This document shows positions 8,653 through 18,900 of a stretch of DNA of 64,000 nucleotides, piece after piece. Each line of letters opens with the position of its first letter. Within the stretch, counting starts at the first letter, position 1. A model generated the notes under the pieces. That model was not told the origin of the DNA. It ran no database searches and saw only the letters and a program-made list of their open reading frames with translations. The stretch is from positions 1,116,001 to 1,180,000 of the forward strand of contig CBDDFS010000002.1 in the NCBI GenBank assembly GCA_965227255.1, read 5' to 3'. Origin of the DNA: CBDDFS01 sp965227255 (lineage in GTDB: Bacteria; Bacteroidota; Bacteroidia; Flavobacteriales_E; Vicingaceae). Both the position numbers and the translations under genes were made by a program.

Positions 8653-9516
8653 TTATCCTAAATAAGCTTTAAGCAATTTGCTTTTCGACCCATTTTTAAG
8701 CTTTCTTATGGCTTTTTCTTTGATCTGTCTTACTCTTTCACGGGTAAGTCCGTATTTCTCACCTATTTCTTCTAAAGTCAAACTGTGCTTCATTCCAATA
8801 CCATAGAAATATAGAATCACATGCTTTTCTCTTTCAGTGAGTGTCGACAATGCTCTGTGAATTTCGGTTTGAAGTGATTCCGAGATCAATGACATGTCGG
8901 CATTCGGTGCATCCGGATTTTCAAGCACGTCTAATAAACCATGCTCTTCTCCATCTACAAAAGGAGCATCCATGGAAATATGTCTTGCCGAGATACCCAT
9001 GGTAGCTTTGATGTCATCTTCATGCATTTCAAGGATTTCTGCCAATTCTTCCGGAGATGGCTCTCTTTCATACTTCTGCTCATGAGCAAGAGCAGCCTTT
9101 TTTATCTTACTGATCGTGCCTATTTTATTTAAAGGCAGTCTCACCATTCTGGACTGATCTGCTACGGCAGAAATAATGGACTGACGAATCCACCATACTG
9201 CATACGAAATGAATTTGAAACCTCTTGTTTCATCGAATCTTTTTGCCGCTTTAATAAGCCCAAGGTTTCCTTCATTGATCAGATCGGGAAGTGAAAGACC
9301 CTGATTCTGGTATTGCTTTGCAACGGACACTACGAATCTCAAATTCGCATTGGTCAGTTTATGCAGAGCATCTTCGTCTCCTTCTCTGATTTTGACGGCT
9401 AATTTCACCTCTTCTTCGGCTGAGATGAGGTCTACTTTGGCTATTTCCTGAAGATATTTATCTAAGGAAGCGGTGTCCCGATTGGTAATGGACTTGGTAA
9501 TCTTTAACTGCCTCAT
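8653..9516 (-). CDS. rpoD: Primary sigma factor RpoD/SigA
   Basis: 287 residues, the usual short length in Bacteroidota, without the long region 1.1 of proteobacterial sigma-70. Region 1.2 is SLDKYLQEIAKV; region 2 has NLRFVVSVAKQY, DLINEGNLGLIKAAKRFD and FISYAVWWIRQSI (about 95-140); region 3 begins VRLPLNKI; region 4 has TLTEREKHVILYFYGIG and the helix-turn-helix LTRERVRQIKEKAIRKL (about 250-275). It directs housekeeping transcription from TTTG/TAnnTTTG promoters, several of which are seen in this window. It is followed by a strong terminator. Assignment as the primary rather than an alternative factor rests on the full set of conserved residues. Confidence 0.97.
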   Translation of the reverse strand: MRQLKITKSITNRDTASLDKYLQEIAKVDLISAEEEVKLAVKIREGDEDALHKLTNANLRFVVSVAKQYQNQGLSLPDLINEGNLGLIKAAKRFDETRGFKFISYAVWWIRQSIISAVADQSRMVRLPLNKIGTISKIKKAALAHEQKYEREPSPEELAEILEMHEDDIKATMGISARHISMDAPFVDGEEHGLLDVLENPDAPNADMSLISESLQTEIHRALSTLTEREKHVILYFYGIGMKHSLTLEEIGEKYGLTRERVRQIKEKAIRKLKNGSKSKLLKAYLG

Positions 9517-9621
9517 TTATTCGGTTATAGTTGAATAATTACTCGTTTTGGATTGAGTTTGCAGTTGAAAGCTACGAAAAAAAAATTGTAATTCCTGAGG
9601 AAAATCTAAATCGAAAAAAAA

Positions 9622-10056
9622 TTATTCTTTTTCTTCTTCTTCCTCTTCTTCTCCCTTATCGTCTGCCGATTCTTCTGAAGTGTCCTCAACTTCTTCTTCA
9701 CTTTCTGCGGCTAATTCCTCGATTGAATTGTCTGCAGCTATTGCCTCAACATCTTCATCATCAGTGAAGTACGGAATGTCTTTCATTAACGGAGACAGAA
9801 CCTCTACACGTCCTTCAATGGGTTGCGGACTAAAATGTGATCCTTTCTCGATAACTGCATGCCAGGTGCCATCATAAGGAGCAATAAACTCAGCGGGTGA
9901 CTGGTCAAATTGTCCACCCAGTCTTCTAAAGGAAGCTCCATCCTTATATCTTTTGAAATTCACTTCAGTCATGAGATAAACGGTACAGGGTCTGCTGAAA
10001 TGTACATTAACTCTGGAATGACGTTTTACCTTGATAGGTTGTTGAAGAATTTTCAT
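9622..10056 (-). CDS. DUF1883-like protein with acidic C-terminal tail
   Basis: 144 residues. The first 85 or so match the DUF1883 pattern: VNVHFSRPCTVYLMTEVNFKRYK, then LGGQFDQSPAEFIAPYDGTWHAVIE, a small beta domain found as a stand-alone protein or fused to TIR or other domains. From about residue 98 the chain becomes strongly acidic and low in complexity, ending in a run of Glu. No enzyme motif is visible. It lies 105 bases upstream of rpoD on the same strand and 68 bases downstream of the thioesterase gene. Role unknown; the acidic tail suggests a binding partner of basic proteins or solubility control, which is inference only. Confidence 0.7.
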   Translation of the reverse strand: MKILQQPIKVKRHSRVNVHFSRPCTVYLMTEVNFKRYKDGASFRRLGGQFDQSPAEFIAPYDGTWHAVIEKGSHFSPQPIEGRVEVLSPLMKDIPYFTDDEDVEAIAADNSIEELAAESEEEVEDTSEESADDKGEEEEEEEKE

Positions 10057-10124
10057 TTAATCTGCTTTGTAAAATCGTTAGACAAGATAATAAAATCAAG
10101 TAAACTACTAAAAATGAAACTAAT

Positions 10125-10520
10125 TTATAGAGGCATTATTGTACCCTGGCCATTAGCTACCAATTCTTCATTTTCATTGTATATCTCACCTTCACAATAA
10201 ATTAATCTACTGCCCTTTTTTATCACTTTACCAATGCCCTTTAGGGTACATTTATCACGAACTGCCTTTAAATAGTTGATTTTAAACTCAACCGTTGCCA
10301 CGTGTTTTCCCTCGGAAGCCACTGAACTAAATGCAGCAACACTCAGAATGGCATCCATAAGTCCGGCAATAGCTCCACCGTGCACCACATTATGTAGTGC
10401 AAAATGTTTATCCTCAACTTCCATGGCATATTCAATATGCCCGGCTTCAATTACTTTGAGGTGAAGATTATTCTCCTTTCCGAAAGAATTCCCCTCGGTA
10501 TAGGCCTGAATGAGATCCAT
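10125..10520 (-). CDS. PaaI-family hotdog thioesterase
   Basis: 131 residues, one hotdog domain. The PaaI signature VVHGGAIAGLMDAILSVAA (about 44-62) holds the HGG motif and the acidic residue (D) of the catalytic helix; the second half has ATVEFKINYLKAVRD and GKVIKKGSRLIYCEGEI typical of the family. Such enzymes hydrolyse acyl-CoA thioesters, often aryl- or short-chain. Substrate cannot be told. It ends the DUF1573 and thioesterase pair (10 bases apart, same strand). ATG start at 10520 fits the usual short N-terminus. Confidence 0.88.
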   Translation of the reverse strand: MDLIQAYTEGNSFGKENNLHLKVIEAGHIEYAMEVEDKHFALHNVVHGGAIAGLMDAILSVAAFSSVASEGKHVATVEFKINYLKAVRDKCTLKGIGKVIKKGSRLIYCEGEIYNENEELVANGQGTIMPL

Positions 10521-10530
10521 TCAGATTGAT

Positions 10531-11115
10531 TTATCCACCGGCGTTTACATCCACAGGTACAACCTGATCAGGGTTTGAAGGAATGACGTTGGCATAGACC
10601 TTCAAGACCGTTGTAGGAGGTTCAGTATTCGCAGTGATCGTGACTGATTTCGTTTGCTTGTACTGTTGTTTACCAGGACTGTATACAACTCTGATCTCAC
10701 CGGTTTCTCCCGGAGCGATAGGGTTCTTAGGATATTCCGGAACGGTACAACCACATGATCCTTTTGCATTTGTTATTACCAAAGGTTCGGATCCAGTGTT
10801 TTTGAACGCAAAGATCTTCTCATTTTCAGTGTCCTGGTTGATGTCACCAAAGTCATGATCATATGTATCGAAAACCACACTTGTACTTGGTTTGCTGTCT
10901 ACAAATGGCTCATTTGACACGATATTCTCATTATCGATCGGAACAACTGCGCTTGGATTGGCATTGTTCTGAGGTTGGATCGTGGCGTTGTTGGCCCTGA
11001 TGTTATTAATTCTTCTTGGTCGATCTTCGTTTCCGCCATCACCCTTCATAAAGGTATTAATGATCAAAGTCACGGAAATCAGTGCTAGTAGTGCAATTTT
11101 AATGTTCTCTTTCAT
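10531..11115 (-). CDS. DUF1573 domain protein, exported
   Basis: 194 residues. An N-terminal hydrophobic segment (about 6-20) is a signal anchor, followed by an Asn/Pro-rich linker and a DUF1573 domain (about 82-180) with the characteristic TYDHDFGDI, FAFKNTGSEPLVI, GSCGCTVPEYPK and PIAPGETGEIRVVYSPG. DUF1573 is an Ig-like periplasmic or surface domain very common in Bacteroidota; its function is unknown. A TAnnTTTG element lies 22 bases upstream of the ATG, so it may start a transcript that also carries the thioesterase. Confidence 0.88.
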   Translation of the reverse strand: MKENIKIALLALISVTLIINTFMKGDGGNEDRPRRINNIRANNATIQPQNNANPSAVVPIDNENIVSNEPFVDSKPSTSVVFDTYDHDFGDINQDTENEKIFAFKNTGSEPLVITNAKGSCGCTVPEYPKNPIAPGETGEIRVVYSPGKQQYKQTKSVTITANTEPPTTVLKVYANVIPSNPDQVVPVDVNAGG

Positions 11116-11137
11116 TTCATTTCGTTTGGAAAGTTGG

Positions 11138-11145
11138 CAAATATA
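11138..11145 (-). promoter_or_regulatory. Candidate -7 element for the DUF1573 gene
   Basis: Minus-strand TATATTTG, an exact TAnnTTTG match placed 22 bases before the ATG at 11115. I see no clear -33 TTTG at the expected distance. Confidence 0.4.
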
Positions 11146-11154
11146 ATTATGAAT

Positions 11155-12750
11155 TTATTTAACTCGTTCAGATAACATGGTCCAGTTTTGATCCCAGTCA
11201 TTCAAAACATCAACTGCCTTGTTGAGAATTCCCTGATCCTGGCTAATCACCAGGTAATATGATTTTTCATCCCACAAATATTGGGCGATGAATGCTTTTA
11301 ATTGTCGGCTAAGTGCTTTGCTCATATCACTTGAAACACCCTTGGCATAACCTTTTTCTTTTAGAAGTATGTCAAATTCGTGGATCAAAAGAATGCTTAG
11401 GTCAGAATCATTGTATAGTTCAATGGCTTCATTGTATTTCTTCACAAGACTTTTTCGGTTTCTATCGGCGTAATCAAGTGTGAATTCGACCACAAGTCCG
11501 CTTTTCAGGATTTCCTGATAACGATCTCCAAGCAGCATTGTGTCAGCTGGAAAGAATATGTCGGGTAAAATTCCACCACCTCCATATACGGTGCGGCCTT
11601 CCCTTGTTTTGAATTTTAGTTCATTGGGCAGATCGATGGAGTCGAGTGAAAAGAATTCACCTTTCTCAAATCTGTGATGAATTTCATCCTCATAATTTTC
11701 CTTGGATTCACTGTAATCCTTTTGTATGCATCGTCCTGAAGGAGTATAGTATCGTGATGTGGTCAATCTAACCATACTGCCATCTCCAAGAGTGAATGGT
11801 TTCATTACCAAACCTTTTCCAAAGGATCTTCTTCCTATGAGAATTCCACGATCCCAATCCTGAATACATCCTGCCAGTATTTCACTGGCTGATGCTGTTC
11901 CTTCGTCAATCAGAACGATCAACTTACCTGAAGTAAAGGAGCCCTTTGACTTTGCATGGAATACCTGTCGCGATTGATTAAGGCCTTCAGTAGATACGAT
12001 AACGTCTTTTCCACTAACAAGCTCATCGGCAATTTGAACTGCTGAATAAAGATATCCTCCTCCGTTACCCCGAAGATCTAAAACAAGATCTTCCATATCC
12101 TGCTTATTTAGCGCTTTCAGGGCCTTTTCAAATTCACTGTAAGTGGTCTTTGAGAATCGATTGATTTTGATGTAGCCAATTTCTTCAGATAACATGAAGG
12201 CGGCATCTACACTATTAATGGGAATTCGGTCTCTGGTGACTTCAAAGTTCAATTCTTCTTTAACTCCTGTTCTTTTGATAAGCAAATCCAGTTTGCTTCC
12301 TTTTTTCCCTCGCAATTGTTCAATAACATCATCATCTGTCAGTCCCTTGCCGCTTAATACTTCGCCTTGAGCAGCAATGATTCTGTCACCCGAACGAATA
12401 CCGATTTCGCGGGATGGCCCACCGCTAATTGCAGTAACAACCAAAATGCTATCGCGAAATATTTCAAACTGAATGCCAATTCCATCGAAGCTTCCATCGA
12501 GGCTCTCATTCATTTCCTGAACTTTCTCTTTTGGGATATATAGAGAATGAGGATCCAATTCTTCCAAAATGGAAATAATGGCCGCTTCGCTCAACTTGTC
12601 CAGATCGACAGAATCCACGTAAGCGAAATTCACCAGGTTCATCAATTCAAGGATCTTGTCACTTGAACTTTGTGATCGAACATCGACGGCAGTCAGGCAA
12701 AAAATGATGGCCGTTAGAGTGCTGGCAATTTTGGTTAGGACCTTCATCAA
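11155..12750 (-). CDS. S41 C-terminal-processing peptidase with PDZ domain
   Basis: 531 residues. Signal peptide (about 1-26), then an N-terminal helical region, a PDZ domain (about 85-170, with GGPSREIGIRSGDRIIAAQG) and the S41 protease core. The catalytic Ser lies in DEGTASASEIL (about 285) and the Lys in GRRSFGKG (about 310). LDLRGNGGGYLYSAV is the usual strand before the active site. CtpA/Prc-like enzymes trim or degrade envelope proteins from the C-terminus. The tail after residue 400 is a helical extension often seen in Bacteroidota members. Either of the first two Met codons could be the start. A TAATTTAG element (12754-12761, minus) with TTG 16 bases upstream may be its promoter. Confidence 0.93.
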   Translation of the reverse strand: MMKVLTKIASTLTAIIFCLTAVDVRSQSSSDKILELMNLVNFAYVDSVDLDKLSEAAIISILEELDPHSLYIPKEKVQEMNESLDGSFDGIGIQFEIFRDSILVVTAISGGPSREIGIRSGDRIIAAQGEVLSGKGLTDDDVIEQLRGKKGSKLDLLIKRTGVKEELNFEVTRDRIPINSVDAAFMLSEEIGYIKINRFSKTTYSEFEKALKALNKQDMEDLVLDLRGNGGGYLYSAVQIADELVSGKDVIVSTEGLNQSRQVFHAKSKGSFTSGKLIVLIDEGTASASEILAGCIQDWDRGILIGRRSFGKGLVMKPFTLGDGSMVRLTTSRYYTPSGRCIQKDYSESKENYEDEIHHRFEKGEFFSLDSIDLPNELKFKTREGRTVYGGGGILPDIFFPADTMLLGDRYQEILKSGLVVEFTLDYADRNRKSLVKKYNEAIELYNDSDLSILLIHEFDILLKEKGYAKGVSSDMSKALSRQLKAFIAQYLWDEKSYYLVISQDQGILNKAVDVLNDWDQNWTMLSERVK

Positions 12751-12851
12751 GCCCTAAATTACTATTAATAATCAGGGCAATGTGTTAAACAAATGTGAAT
12801 GACATGTTTAGCCCGATAAAGAATGAAATACTTTCGATAGAAGAAAATACT

Positions 12852-14912
12852 TTATCTGGCATACTTATTCGTGGGAAGTTCTCTGTATTTCACTTTTTCG
12901 GTGAAGCCAATTACTTTAAACTCGGTTCTTCGATTCAACTGACGTCCCACGGGATTATCACTTCCGTCTTCATTTGTGTTTGGAGCGATCGGTTGTGTTT
13001 TACCATATCCTTTTGCCACCATGCGTGAAGACGAGATTCCATTTCTTTTGAGATATTGAACCACTGATTCAGCGCGCTTCTGTGAGAGAGTAATATTATA
13101 AGTTCCACTTCCTTTGGAGTCGGTATGAGATGAGATTTCAACCTTGATCTCTGGATTCAATTTGAGAATTTTAAGCAAGGTAGTGTCAATGGCCTTTTCG
13201 GCTTCATTTGTCAATCTCCAGTCGTCAAAGTCGTAATAAATATTTTCAAGAATAAAGGCTTTGTCTGACAACTTTACCACTCGAATTGTATCTGTAACCT
13301 CGAAATTGAATTCCTGATTTTTTGGTGGAATTTCTACGGCCTGAATAAAATGATCGGGACTTTCAATGATCAGCAGGTAATTGAGATCTCGTTCCACGTT
13401 TACATTCAGGATTCCGTTTTTATTTATTTCGACTCGCTTCAAATATGTTGTATCGCCCGTCTCAGCATCTCTTAAGTAGACTTCTACATCTCCCGAAATT
13501 ATTTTAGAATCCGGATCGTCCGATATCACAGCAGAGCGATATGTATATCTCCTGAATTCATCGTATTCAAAGAAATAAATGTCATCACAGCAAGTTGGAT
13601 TTTTCAATCCTCTTCCGCCTTCCCTGTTTGAAGTCATAAAACCATATTGTGGATTTTCACCATGAATGTAATAGAGATCGTCTGCAGATGAGTTGAATGG
13701 TTTTCCCAGATTTTGCGGATTTTTCATCCATTTACTCTTGTTTCCGAATGATTTAAATATGTCCATCTCACCATAGGAAGGGTGACCGTTTGAGCTGAAA
13801 TACAATGAACTGCTTTCCCAGTCGAAAAAAGGGGTCATCTCATCGGATTCAGTATTGATTCTGCCTCCCAGATTCTTTGCCACCGCAAACTCGCCTTTCT
13901 TTTTCTCAGAATACCATAGGTCGAAACCACCTCTTCCTTCTGGATTATTTGAAGCAAAAAAGAGAATTTCATTGCCATTTTTTGGATTCAAGCCTATGGC
14001 CGGTTGGGTAGAAGAGAATTTTTTACTGTTTATGTTTTCGCTCAGCAATTCCGGTTCTGACCAGGAATTACCATTTCTTTTTGCGGTGTATATGTTGCAT
14101 ATCATTTCGAACTTCCAGTTTTTCCGACAAATAGTATAATAAATGGCTGAGGTGTCAAGATTGAAACATATGCTTCCAACGTTGGCATCATTGAATTCAA
14201 AAGGACCAATTACTTTACCTGAATATTCCCATTTGCCATTTTTAAGGTCTCCTGAGTGGAAGCTAGTCTTGTGTATCGATGTATCCTGATAAGTTGAATC
14301 TTCATAATGGATAATGGTGTCGGAACGGAGGGAGGCAAATATTAACTTATCACTACCAAGAGGCAAAGGTGAAAATTCATTGTAAGCCATGTTTACCCTG
14401 GAATCAATGTGACTCAGGTAAATATTTTCTTTAAAAACGCTGTCGGCCATGGCCAATTCACATCCTTCCATCCAGATCTTAGCGTACTTCCTGTAGTTGA
14501 ATTCATTTTTGTCATAACGATATTTCTTACGGAAGTCTCTGAATGATATCAGTGCTTGTTCGTAATTACCCAGGGCCATTTCCATTCTACCCAGATAATA
14601 AAGGGCCAGAACATTTTTTTCATTTTGAATTTCGTAGGCTCCGGCGTATTCGTTTCTCGCTTTGTTATAGTCTCTGGTGAAACGATACATTTCCGCCAGT
14701 GAAAAGCTGATCTTGTAGTCTGAAGGTTTTTTTACCAGGTATTTCTCGTAGAAATCTATGGCAGAGAAATAGTCCTTTTCTCTTTCTGCGTGTTTTCCCG
14801 CTTTTTTGAGTTGATTAGGTGTAAGGTCAAAGTCATGGGGTTGACCTCGTAATTGAGGGAAGAGAAAGAAAACGACGAAAATAGTACTGAGGAGAACCTT
14901 AATATCTGTCAC
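12852..14912 (-). CDS. OmpA-family protein with TPR and PD40 repeats
   Basis: I choose the GTG at 14912 (686 residues) because it gives a signal peptide (TDIKVLLSTIFVVFFLFPQLRG) and overlaps the PorP-like stop by 14 bases; a longer frame reaches 14999 inside that gene. Order: TPR-like repeats (about 25-130), PD40/beta-propeller blades with NGNEILFFASNNPEGRGGFDLWY and SLYFSSNGHPSYGEMDIF (about 180-430), a carboxypeptidase-regulatory-like strand region (about 450-540), then an OmpA C-terminal peptidoglycan-binding domain with ISSHTDSKGS and LSQKRAESV (about 560-670). The layout is that of PorE-like and gliding-associated OmpA proteins. With the adjacent PorP and adhesin it forms a type IX secretion surface module. 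Confidence 0.85.
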   Translation of the reverse strand: MTDIKVLLSTIFVVFFLFPQLRGQPHDFDLTPNQLKKAGKHAEREKDYFSAIDFYEKYLVKKPSDYKISFSLAEMYRFTRDYNKARNEYAGAYEIQNEKNVLALYYLGRMEMALGNYEQALISFRDFRKKYRYDKNEFNYRKYAKIWMEGCELAMADSVFKENIYLSHIDSRVNMAYNEFSPLPLGSDKLIFASLRSDTIIHYEDSTYQDTSIHKTSFHSGDLKNGKWEYSGKVIGPFEFNDANVGSICFNLDTSAIYYTICRKNWKFEMICNIYTAKRNGNSWSEPELLSENINSKKFSSTQPAIGLNPKNGNEILFFASNNPEGRGGFDLWYSEKKKGEFAVAKNLGGRINTESDEMTPFFDWESSSLYFSSNGHPSYGEMDIFKSFGNKSKWMKNPQNLGKPFNSSADDLYYIHGENPQYGFMTSNREGGRGLKNPTCCDDIYFFEYDEFRRYTYRSAVISDDPDSKIISGDVEVYLRDAETGDTTYLKRVEINKNGILNVNVERDLNYLLIIESPDHFIQAVEIPPKNQEFNFEVTDTIRVVKLSDKAFILENIYYDFDDWRLTNEAEKAIDTTLLKILKLNPEIKVEISSHTDSKGSGTYNITLSQKRAESVVQYLKRNGISSSRMVAKGYGKTQPIAPNTNEDGSDNPVGRQLNRRTEFKVIGFTEKVKYRELPTNKYAR

Positions 14913-15912
14913 AGGGAATTGCTGTATGTTTTGGTTCTGTGCTTGGAGCACGATAAATGACCGATAATTCGAAAGCTCCCCGATTATTTGAAGCTGCATC
15001 GAGCTCTGATATATTTACATCATAAGAGAATCCGAATCTCCAGTTTGAGTATTGAAGACCGGCCATAGCGATGTAACTATCTGTGTTTCTAAGGTAACCA
15101 TTCCTAAAATACATTCCGGCAAATACTTCCCGAATACTGTTGTTTTCCTTGTTGATATAAATGCCAAAATCCGTACCCATGAGCATTTCATTGGCCTTTT
15201 TCTGTCCGCTGAAATAATAAGCAGGTCTGAGGTAAAATCCATCATCCAGCAGAATTTTAACATCGGCGTGAATGTTTTGACGTATACTAAGCTTTTCTCC
15301 AATTTGATTGAAGGACTCATCAGCCTGATTAAGATGAAAAAAGGCAAGACCGACAGATGGTCTGATTTTAGGTAGTTTGAGCCTCCAATACACACCGGCA
15401 TTCAAATCGAAAAAGGTACGATTCGTATTTCCATATATACCGGTTTCATTGTTTGATAAGTCTCTGTTGAAGGTTCCCGTGCTGTGATCGTATTGTTCAG
15501 GGAAGGTGAGATAGTCGTTATAGAAGCGCATCACGATACCCGGCTGAATACCCACAGAAATTGTACTTCTTCCCTGAGTCAATGGGTAAGCAAGTGAAAG
15601 AAATACTTTTTCGCTTGTAAGATTGGCATTTCCTGATCTGTCATGAATGAAGAGGGCACCCGCATTGAATTGTTTGCTGTGTATGTGAATTCTTTGGTCG
15701 TAGAAGCCCAGGAATGATTGATAGGGTCGACCAATACTCCTCCATTGCTCACGAACTGTGGCACCTGCTTGCCAGTCTCCATGAAACTGACCTCCCAGTG
15801 CCGGATTTAAGAATAGAGGTGAAGCTTCAATCTGAGATAAATGGATGTTCTGACCCAGGCCGATTACAGGGATCAGACATACACAGAAAAGAAGAAAAAA
15901 GAGTGTCCTCAT
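14899..15912 (-). CDS. PorP/SprF-family type IX secretion membrane protein
   Basis: 337 residues from the Met of MRTLFFLLFCVCLIPV, which starts a clear signal peptide ending IGLGQ; the frame extends 11 codons upstream. The mature protein has the family hallmark QNIHLSQIEASPLFLNPALGG, WRSIGRPYQSFLGFYDQRI, and repeated amphipathic strands of an outer-membrane barrel (NAGVYWRLKLPKIRPSVGLAFFHLNQ, FGFSYDVNISEL). PorP/SprF proteins help secrete or anchor adhesins that carry type-B sorting domains; the 1477-residue adhesin encoded divergently 75 bases away is the likely client. Downstream overlap with the OmpA gene suggests translational coupling. Confidence 0.9.
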   Translation of the reverse strand: MRTLFFLLFCVCLIPVIGLGQNIHLSQIEASPLFLNPALGGQFHGDWQAGATVREQWRSIGRPYQSFLGFYDQRIHIHSKQFNAGALFIHDRSGNANLTSEKVFLSLAYPLTQGRSTISVGIQPGIVMRFYNDYLTFPEQYDHSTGTFNRDLSNNETGIYGNTNRTFFDLNAGVYWRLKLPKIRPSVGLAFFHLNQADESFNQIGEKLSIRQNIHADVKILLDDGFYLRPAYYFSGQKKANEMLMGTDFGIYINKENNSIREVFAGMYFRNGYLRNTDSYIAMAGLQYSNWRFGFSYDVNISELDAASNNRGAFELSVIYRAPSTEPKHTAIPCDRY

Positions 15913-15987
15913 CTGAATCAAATTAATGCTTTTTTTCTCAAACAACCTTTACAATCCTATCTTCGTCTAGAATTATTATAGTGTGGC

Positions 15988-18900
15988 GTGAACGTGTATT
16001 TGAGAGCAAATTTTCTGCTATTTGTCTGTATTCTGGTGACAAGCTTTTGTTTTGCCCAACCCAATGCGAGTTTTACAGCCAGCACTACCTCAGGTTGCAG
16101 TCCATTAACTAATGTTCAGTTTACGGATCAGTCCACCGGTAATCCAACCTCCTGGACCTGGAAAAGAAATGGCACAACTTTTTCAACCCTACAAAATCCA
16201 ACGGCAACATTCTCAACACCCGGGGTATACACGATTCAGCTTACAGCAACCAATTCTTCGGGTTCTTCTTCTACCTCAATAAATATTACGGTCTATGCCA
16301 ATCCGACATCAAACTTTGTTGCTACCTCCAACACGGCTGGCTGTTTGCCTTTCACTGCGAGCTTCCAGGATTTGTCAACCGCTACCAACGCAACAATAAC
16401 GAACAGATTATGGAGTTTTGGGGATGGCGGACAAAGCACAGCTACAAATCCAAATCACACTTATACTTTAGCGGGAAATTTTCCAGTCAGTCTGAAGGTT
16501 ACAGACAACCACGGTTGTGAGGATACAAAACAGATTCCGAATTACATCGAGGTATATTCATTACCCAATGCTTCTTTTTCATCCAGTTCGAATCGACTTC
16601 ATTGTACACCACCTTTAAATGTCAGTTTTTCGAATAGTTCCAGCGGTACAGGCACCTTATCTTATTTCTGGGATTTTGGCGACGGTAATACTTCGACCAA
16701 TGCAAATCCAAGTCACTCGTACACCTCTATGGGGAATTACGATGTTAAACTGGTTGTTACGGATGGAAATGGCTGTCAGGACAGCCTTATTTATGCTTCT
16801 TTCGTACAAATTCAGTCTATAACAGCCGATTTTTCAGCCTCGGTCGACAGCATTTGTTTGGGTGACAGCATCTATTTCACTAATAATTCTGTAGGTGGGC
16901 TGAATTTTAACTGGAATTATGGAGACAATTCTTCGGGTATTGGATACTCGTCTTCACATGTATATCAGGACTCAGGTTGGTTCAATGTTAGGTTGATCGC
17001 TTCTGTTCCGGCTGCGGGCTGTTCTGATACGACTTATGAGCAGGTATATGTGGAGCAGGTTGTCGCAGATTTCATGACTTCACCTTCATACATATGTGAG
17101 TTAAGTGATACTGTTGCCTACATTAATAATAGTGTCAATTGGGATTACAGGGAATGGTACAGAGATATAGAATGCCCCAGGAATATGCCCATATATCGGT
17201 GTGGTGAGGCCGATACAACGGATACGGTCATTTATCATATAAAACTTCCTAATGTAGAGAGGATTTATACTGATACGTTGGTTGTATGGAGCAAACTTGG
17301 TTGTCGGGATACCATGGTGCTTGATACCAGTGTTATCGTAAGTCTCGTTAGGGGTGGTCCAATTCTTTCCCAGGACGAGGGTTGCAGACCATATACCATA
17401 AATTTCACTGGTCCGGCTGTACCCTACAATGCAAACGTAATGGTGCCAAATCCGACGGTCACATTGACCAATTTCAGATGGGAGATTGATAGTGTATTTT
17501 ACTCTTCATCTCAAAATCCACCCAATCTGACCGTTATAGATACGGGCGTTTGGAAAGGAACATACACTGTTACCAATTCCCTGGGATGCGAATGGGAATC
17601 TGAATTTTCTTTCAAGGCCGGAGATTCGGTGCAGGCAAGTTTTTACTTAACCAATGATACCATTTGTGTGTCAGACTTTGACACGGCTTATTCCACGGCC
17701 ATGGATTCCAACTATGTCAATTTTCGAAAATGGTACACTTTTCCCAGTTCAGGTATTGGCACTGCTGGAGGTGTAACGGGCATTTTTAATCCTTCGAATA
17801 TTGGAAGTTACGATGTTGTGCATATTGCCGGTCACAATGGTTGCAATGATACAGTAAGGCAGAATAATGCCTTTTATGCGCAAGGACCTATTGTAAAATT
17901 CTGGACCTCCTTGTTCAATTGCACAGATTCAACTCAGATACAATTCACCAGTCTTATGCAGCAAGCGGCCAGATGGTATTGGAATTTTGGCGACAGCACT
18001 CTACCAATAGATTCAACAAGTCTGAATCCATTGGTTAAATATTCGAAGAAAGGAGTCTATGCACCAACTCTTACTGCTTACAGCGCAGATTCTATGTGTG
18101 AATTCGTAGATGTGGAAGGTATAATCGTAGGAGAGATTAAAGCAAGACTGGGCAGCCACCCTTATGTTAATCCAACGGATATAGAGGACTTCAGTGTAGA
18201 AGATACTTTGCATGGTTGTGTTCCATTTGATGTCTTCTTTACTGGATACAGAAGTCCAAGTGGGATGATTGCGAGCTGGGATTTTGGTTCGGTGCAGGTT
18301 AATGGAGTGGTTGCCGATAGTGTAATTTCACATACATATAACCAAAGAGGATTCTATCCTGTGCAACTTGTGGTTTTCGATACCGTTGCCAATTGTTCTG
18401 ACACGGCAACTATGATTGTGGCAGCATACAAACCCGAAGTTGATTTTTATGGTGATCCACCGGGCGGTTGTATTCCGGATACCATAAAACTAATTGACAG
18501 CGTATCTACCCTGAATAAAATTGTTGCTTACAATTGGCAGGTTGGGCCATATCAGGATTCGAATCGGGTGTTTGCTCAATACATGACAACGGCTGTGACT
18601 TATAATGCTCGGTTGATCGTTAAAGATGATTATGGATGTCTGGATACACTAGTCAAACCGGACTATGTGAAAACTTCTTCCTTTGCCATAGACTTCTATG
18701 CGTCCAATGTCCGTCAGCTTTGTGCCGGGGATTCCATTAAAATGAATCAGGTATTACCTACATCGAATGTCGATTTTACATGGGTCTTCAATGGTGACAC
18801 AGCAAAAGGTAATTCAGCCTGGCTCTTATTCCCCGATTCAGGTTTATTTGATGTAACTCTTATCGCCATAGATACAGTCACAGGCTGTGAAAAAATTAAA

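Noticed and set aside
9531..9767. Plus-strand frame rich in Leu and Pro
   Set aside because: It is the complement of the acidic Glu-rich tail of the DUF1883 gene.
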